Shown here: piece by piece, positions 55,711 to 64,000 of the stretch
Numbering within the stretch: the first letter of the stretch is position 1
How the letters are laid out: every line of letters begins with the position of its first letter
DNA from: Myxocyprinus asiaticus
Taxonomy: Eukaryota; Chordata; Actinopteri; Cypriniformes; Catostomidae
DNA: 64,000 bases
Direction of reading: 5' to 3'
NCBI RefSeq assembly: GCF_019703515.2
Contig: NC_059362.1
Span: 45,285,326-45,349,325 of the forward strand
Notes under the pieces: model-generated
Told to the model about the DNA's origin: nothing
The model's database searches: none
What the model saw: only the letters and a program-made list of their open reading frames with translations
Translations under genes and position numbers: made by a program

Positions 55711-56602
55711 CAGTGTTGGGTGTAATGCATTACTAAGTAATTAGTTACTGTAACTAAATTACTTTTTCATTGGGGGGGAAAACTAAAGAAAGGGATTACT
55801 CTTCATTTTTTCAGTAATTTAATTACAGTTACTTCTGATGTAACTGTGTTAAATACTGTAAAGACTCTAGAACAATTCCATATAAAACAATACATTGAAA
55901 TTTAACATCTAATGTTAAAATGTATGTTTTCAGGGGCCCGGGTAGCTCAGCGAGTATTGACGCTGACTGCCACACCTGGAGTCACAAGTTCGAATCCAGG
56001 GCGTGCTGAGTGACTCCAGCCAGGTCTCCTAAGCAACCAAATTGGCCTGGTTGCTAGGGAGGGTAGAGTCACATGGGGTCACCTCCTCGTGGTCACTATA
56101 ATGTGGTTCTCGCTCTCGGCGGGACACGTGGTGAGTTGTGCGTGGATGCCGCGTTGAATAGCGTCTCCACGGTAACGCGCTCAACAAGCCACGTGATAAG
56201 ATGCATGGATTGACAGTCTCAGACGCGGAGGCAACTGAGATTCATTCTCCGCCACCCAGATTGAGGCGAGTCACTACACCACCACGAGGACTTAGAGCGC
56301 ATTGGGAATTGGGCATTCAAAATTGGGGAGAAAAAATGTGTTTTCTAATTTAACTCCGCCCCCTTAATTCTTTGGCCAGTTCATGAATAATTTATTTGAT
56401 TTTATATGATTTATTTGAAAGAATTAAAAGAACAATTTCATCCTTGTATTGTTCATCTGATCGAGGTTGATAAAGGTTTTTAGAAAGTAATTACTAAAAA
56501 GTAATGCAATTACTTTTCAGACCAAGTAATAAGTACAGTACTGTAGATGTAATCAGTAGTTAGTAATTAATTACTTTTTTTTTTGTAACTTACCCAACAC
56601 TG
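55711..56602. mobile_element. miniature element with CAGTGTTGGGT ends, split by a SINE
   Basis: The left end is CAGTGTTGGGTGTAATGCAT and the right end is TAACTTACCCAACACTG, the same family as 6272-6733. TAATTACTTTT-rich subterminal sequence is present on both sides. A SINE (55933-56337) is inserted in the middle, leaving about 490 bases of the element. Flanking octamers do not match well. Confidence 0.7.
55933..56337 (+). mobile_element. tRNA-derived SINE, copy 6
   Basis: A near full-length copy: GGGGCCCGGGTAGCTCAGCG head, AAGTTCGAATCCAGGGCG B-box region and GGGGAGAAAAAA tail. TGTATGTTTTC before and TGTGTTTTC after look like a slightly decayed target duplication. Confidence 0.88.
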
Positions 56603-56929
56603 TCTGACAGTATCAAATTGTAAGATTATCACAAAGAGACATCTAAGTATTTATAGCCTTTATTTCTAATGATGTGCAGGAAGAATATTGAATTTTGAGA
56701 TTAGTACTGTAACGTTTAATTAACAATTTAGTTGTTCCGAAGATTTCCCTCATGAGATACACTGTTAAGTCATTTTTCAAGCACTGAAATACGTTTTAAA
56801 TATTATTTTCTTAATTAAAACGACTTAAACCATTTCAGCTTGCATTTAGTATCTCCAGTGGCTACAGAATCGTGACTTGTGGGGTCTATCAACACCACAT
56901 ACATGAATAAAAACAACGTGTTTATAGTT

Positions 56930-57016
56930 GTGTATTACTGCACTGCGTGGTGAGCGCGGAGTAATACTACCGCACATTCAAAGGCGGAGTATAAAGAAAA
57001 GAGCCGCGCACGCTGT
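56930..57016 (+). promoter_or_regulatory. hsp90ab1 core promoter with TATA box
   Basis: TATAAAG at 56990-56996 lies about 25-30 bases before GC-rich sequence that starts the likely first exon. The proximal 60 bases are GC-richer than the surroundings. No perfect heat-shock element (alternating nGAAn blocks) was found within 300 bases upstream. TTCCGAAGATTTCC near 56738 comes close, but its spacing is off by one. Confidence 0.65.
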
Positions 57017-57019
57017 GTT

Positions 57020-57108
57020 CTCTCCTCTGCTTCCTTGAGTGTCTGTGTTGGGGAGATCAGCTGTGTCTCTGGCGATTAAATTAAATAAAATCATCGAAAC
57101 TACCCAAG
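57020..57108 (+). other. hsp90ab1 non-coding exon 1 (5' UTR)
   Basis: The exon ends CTACCCAAG|GTGAGTTA, a strong donor at 57109. Its start is inferred from the TATA box. It is joined to the acceptor at 58016, which lies immediately before the start codon, as in other vertebrate HSP90 genes with a non-coding first exon. Confidence 0.7.
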
Positions 57109-58016
57109 GTGAGTTACTGGATTTCACCTAAAACGATTCCATAAACTCTTACTAATCAAGAGAAACGAATAGACGAGTGTTTAAATTCACAGATCACCAT
57201 TTATTTGATCTAAAGCTTTACCGGTTTTGTGATGATGCGGATGCCGGTGTAGAGTCGCTTTTCTCCGGCCTTTAGTATCACGGTCACCGTTCTTTTCTTA
57301 TTTAAATAAATGGAACGTAAGTTAATACTGGATACATTTAGTATTCATCTTTAAGGCTATTTAAAGCGAGTTGATGAGCAGGTGCAATAGTATGCTGCTA
57401 AACTTCTACATAACCGTCCGTTTCAATATTTTAGTTTTTTTTTTATTTTTTATTTGTTTTATTTTTTTCAAAGTCACTGTCAAAAGTCGAATATGGTCTT
57501 ATTGAGTGGTGTAATATGATCTACTGGTTTTAATACATGTATCTATTTGAGTGTAAACCCATTATAAACGTGTTAATCAATCAGTCTTCAGCCTGTTTAC
57601 TTAAATTATTATCATGCGGTCAGAAACCGTTTGATTTTTTTTTAGAAAACACGTGTTGAGCTCATTGTCCTTCTGCGCCATGTTCTTCCGCATCCGGGTC
57701 TTTTATGGGCTGGTTTATTGTATAACTGTAATGCACGACAACGCAACTCATTTTAATTGCCTTTTTTTTTTTTTTTTTCCCCTAAGTAAATTTAGTGCTA
57801 CAGTCAGTTTAACTTGCCTGCTTTGTCCAAACTGAACAAATATGAATAGTGTCAAATTTTCTCATTGTGGAGGGGTGGTTGATTGTCTCTAAATTGGACC
57901 AGATTTAACCCCCTCAGATTAGTCAAACAATGTGGTTTTTATTTGTCCCCCCCAATCTTGAGCATTGTGAACCCCCTAAAATCAATGCTAAAGATCAACC
58001 AAATCTATTTCTGCAG

Positions 58017-62190
<4,174 letters not shown>

Positions 62191-62550
62191 ACCCTGCTGT
62201 CGCAAATTCCACCAATTTTCCTTAATCATTCCGTGTCATTCCCTCTTTGACCTGTTGAAGGTTAACCTGGTTTCAGAAGTGATTCAAAAGAATCATAATG
62301 TGTAACTCATACTGTCAGCTTTTGCTCTGTTTTGAGCCATAATGTACTTTGTTTATTTTATTTTTCTCTTGTTTTTTAAGTAATGTCAATGGATTAATAG
62401 GTTGCTGCAGTATTGTCTGGGCACAATAAGCACTGTGTTTTGCTGATACTGAGGCTGTTGGCTGTGCTGAATTGAATCGAGCATGATTTCTTTCTGCATG
62501 GAAGGGAAAGACTTTTGCCTGAATACAGGCATGTGTTTTGTCTTTCAGAA

Positions 62551-62556
62551 ATTAAA
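62551..62556 (+). terminator. hsp90ab1 poly(A) signal (ATTAAA)
   Basis: The variant signal ATTAAA (AGAAATTAAAACAC) lies about 360 bases past the stop codon. It gives a 3' UTR of the usual size for this gene. Confidence 0.55.
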
Positions 62557-62599
62557 ACACATGGTGAAACCTTCATTTGGGTGCTGTCTGAATTGTCAC

Positions 62600-64000
62600 T
62601 TGTTCAGTTTGACTTACCATTCTAATGTAAAAGAGTCCCACTTGTTAAGAATGTGATGTGTGGTGCAACCAGCAAGTAAAACGTATTAAAGTACTTCTCT
62701 TGCATACATGAGTGTACATGACTTCAAAAATGAAATTTTTAAATCCATTGTTCAAAGTAAACCTTCTTATTTTGTCTTAAGTTTTCTCAGGGTTACACCA
62801 CATGACTTAGATAAAAATAGGGGCACATTCTAAAGATTACCATGCACTACTTCTGCCAACATTTGTATTGTAATTACCCTTAAGCCAACACTTTAAAATG
62901 TTTCCCGCTTAAATGTGGCGCGTCATTCCTGTCTTAGCCAATAACATTTGTGCAGTTTCTTCTACACTGCCTCTCTCCTTATATGGTGTTAAGTGCGATG
63001 AGCTTCCGGATGATTTGCACCTGCAGAAGCGGCAAGAGCTTGGCGGTTTAAATCACGGATCCCTTTTCGTTGTAGGGAGAAGTCTGGACATGTAAAAAAA
63101 ACTTACTCATTCTGTTTCCTCGAAACAAAATCATTCGGGTTTGGAACGGTGAGAAGCTAAATGCTAATAACATTTTAATGTTTGGAATAGCTAACATGAA
63201 AACGGGAGATGACGTCTAGGAGGTATCCCTCTCTCGTCAACTTCTCGCGCATGCGCATTCAGATGCTTTCGCCTATGCTTTTTATTTATTTGCATCACAG
63301 CGTATTAATGATGGAAAGCATTAGAAGCTTCCACAATATCAATACTCTAACATTATTATTGTCATTATCATAGAGTGACTATTTGCAGTGAAATAGTCAG
63401 GTGGAAACAAAGAAAATAAAAACAAACTGTATGAACGCAACGATCTGGGTTCTAATCCTCATTTTGACCCAATTTCCCCATCCTGTTTACTGTCTCCACT
63501 CTTAATATTTTTCTTTAATACTACCTGTAATAATAACATGAATATAAAGGTTGATTTCCTCGCAGTTATAGGTTAGTGTAGGGTATTGTGGGACTTTAAA
63601 TAAACACACTGCAGTGATGCCTTTTTAGTATTTAATTAGGAGTGCAAATAGCCTCTGCCTTATTATTATTATTACTAAGAAATCCTGTTGTCTTCTTGAA
63701 ATCTTATATAGCATCCCATGTTTCTTGGATACAGTAATATTTTGAAATAAATTCATGTTAAGGCACATACTTTAAATCTTAGATTCTGCTATTGCGACAT
63801 AGTTGACATTAATAGTAATTCGTGAATTAAAAAGTGTTGGTGTTGAAAGAAACTAGCAGCTGTTTAAAGACATTTATCTCTATTAGAACTGGAAAATGTA
63901 AGAAAATCAGACTCACAACAATTGAGCTGACTGATATGCTTCTCCAGTGACCAACAATATCGTGACCGAAAGTATAGCAGACATTGAGCTAAAATTATCA
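62600..64000. other. downstream of hsp90ab1: possible promoter of a next gene
   Basis: No exon is recognised. At 62915-63190 a somewhat GC-richer patch has AGCCAATAAC (about 62937), the perfect CArG box CCTTATATGG (62977-62986) and CGCGCATGCGCATT (about 63246), so a transcription start is possible. A 60-codon frame across it has no recognisable product. The remainder is AT-rich with an ATTATT run near 63662. Confidence 0.35.

Noticed and set aside
56735..56751. Heat-shock element upstream of hsp90ab1 (TTCCGAAGATTTCC)
   Set aside because: The TTC/GAA blocks are spaced by one and three bases instead of two, so it does not fit the nGAAn array rule.
62913..63095. 60-codon frame downstream of hsp90ab1
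   Set aside because: No family similarity recognised and no splice context; it overlaps a possible promoter patch.

Overview
The window is vertebrate nuclear DNA from a teleost fish, most likely a cypriniform or near relative. The genes are intron-rich with GT-AG junctions, the proteins are near-identical to known vertebrate proteins, and the DNA is AT-rich and full of fish-type repeats: tRNA-headed SINEs, a 5S rRNA-derived SINE3, Tc1 elements, hAT-like and piggyBac-like miniature elements. The species cannot be fixed from the sequence alone.

Five host genes can be read. (1) The last two coding exons of a pals1/mpp5-like scaffold gene (+, 3316-4536); the rest lies upstream, and a piggyBac transposase frame (63-1886) sits upstream of these exons on the same strand. 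(2) atp6v1d (-, 17301 to 8785, 9 coding exons, 248 aa), V-ATPase subunit D. (3) eif2s1 (+, 20724-26183, 7 coding exons, 315 aa), translation factor eIF2-alpha. (4) rbm25 (-, 53832 to 27314, 17 coding exons, 829 aa), a splicing regulator. (5) hsp90ab1 (+, 58017-62190, 11 coding exons, 724 aa), cytosolic HSP90-beta. I rebuilt every splice junction by eye; each model keeps frame and gives the expected length. The order MPP5(+)-ATP6V1D(-)-EIF2S1(+) is the human 14q23.3 order, so this is conserved synteny. atp6v1d and eif2s1 point away from each other, with a compact E-box/ETS/CRE cluster at 17478-17538. rbm25 and hsp90ab1 are also divergent, about 2.3 kb apart.

Most of the remaining sequence is repeats. 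Six copies of one tRNA-derived SINE family are visible. There are two degenerate Tc1-like elements, and several hAT-like miniature elements with recognisable 8-bp target duplications. A piggyBac-type miniature element is flanked by TTAA and sits inside a hAT-like element.

The most striking structures are tandem arrays. The rbm25 intron between 29055 and 35010 is almost filled by a ~5.4-kb array of alternating 56-bp monomers (112-bp dimer), with irregular higher-order blocks, recurrent GCGATCGC palindromes and a SINE inserted with a 14-bp duplication. A 22-bp alternating minisatellite lies in the last intron of eif2s1. A 38-bp repeat carrying TGACGT motifs lies just upstream of the likely rbm25 promoter. 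A miniature element ends only a few bases inside an rbm25 intron, next to the splice donor.
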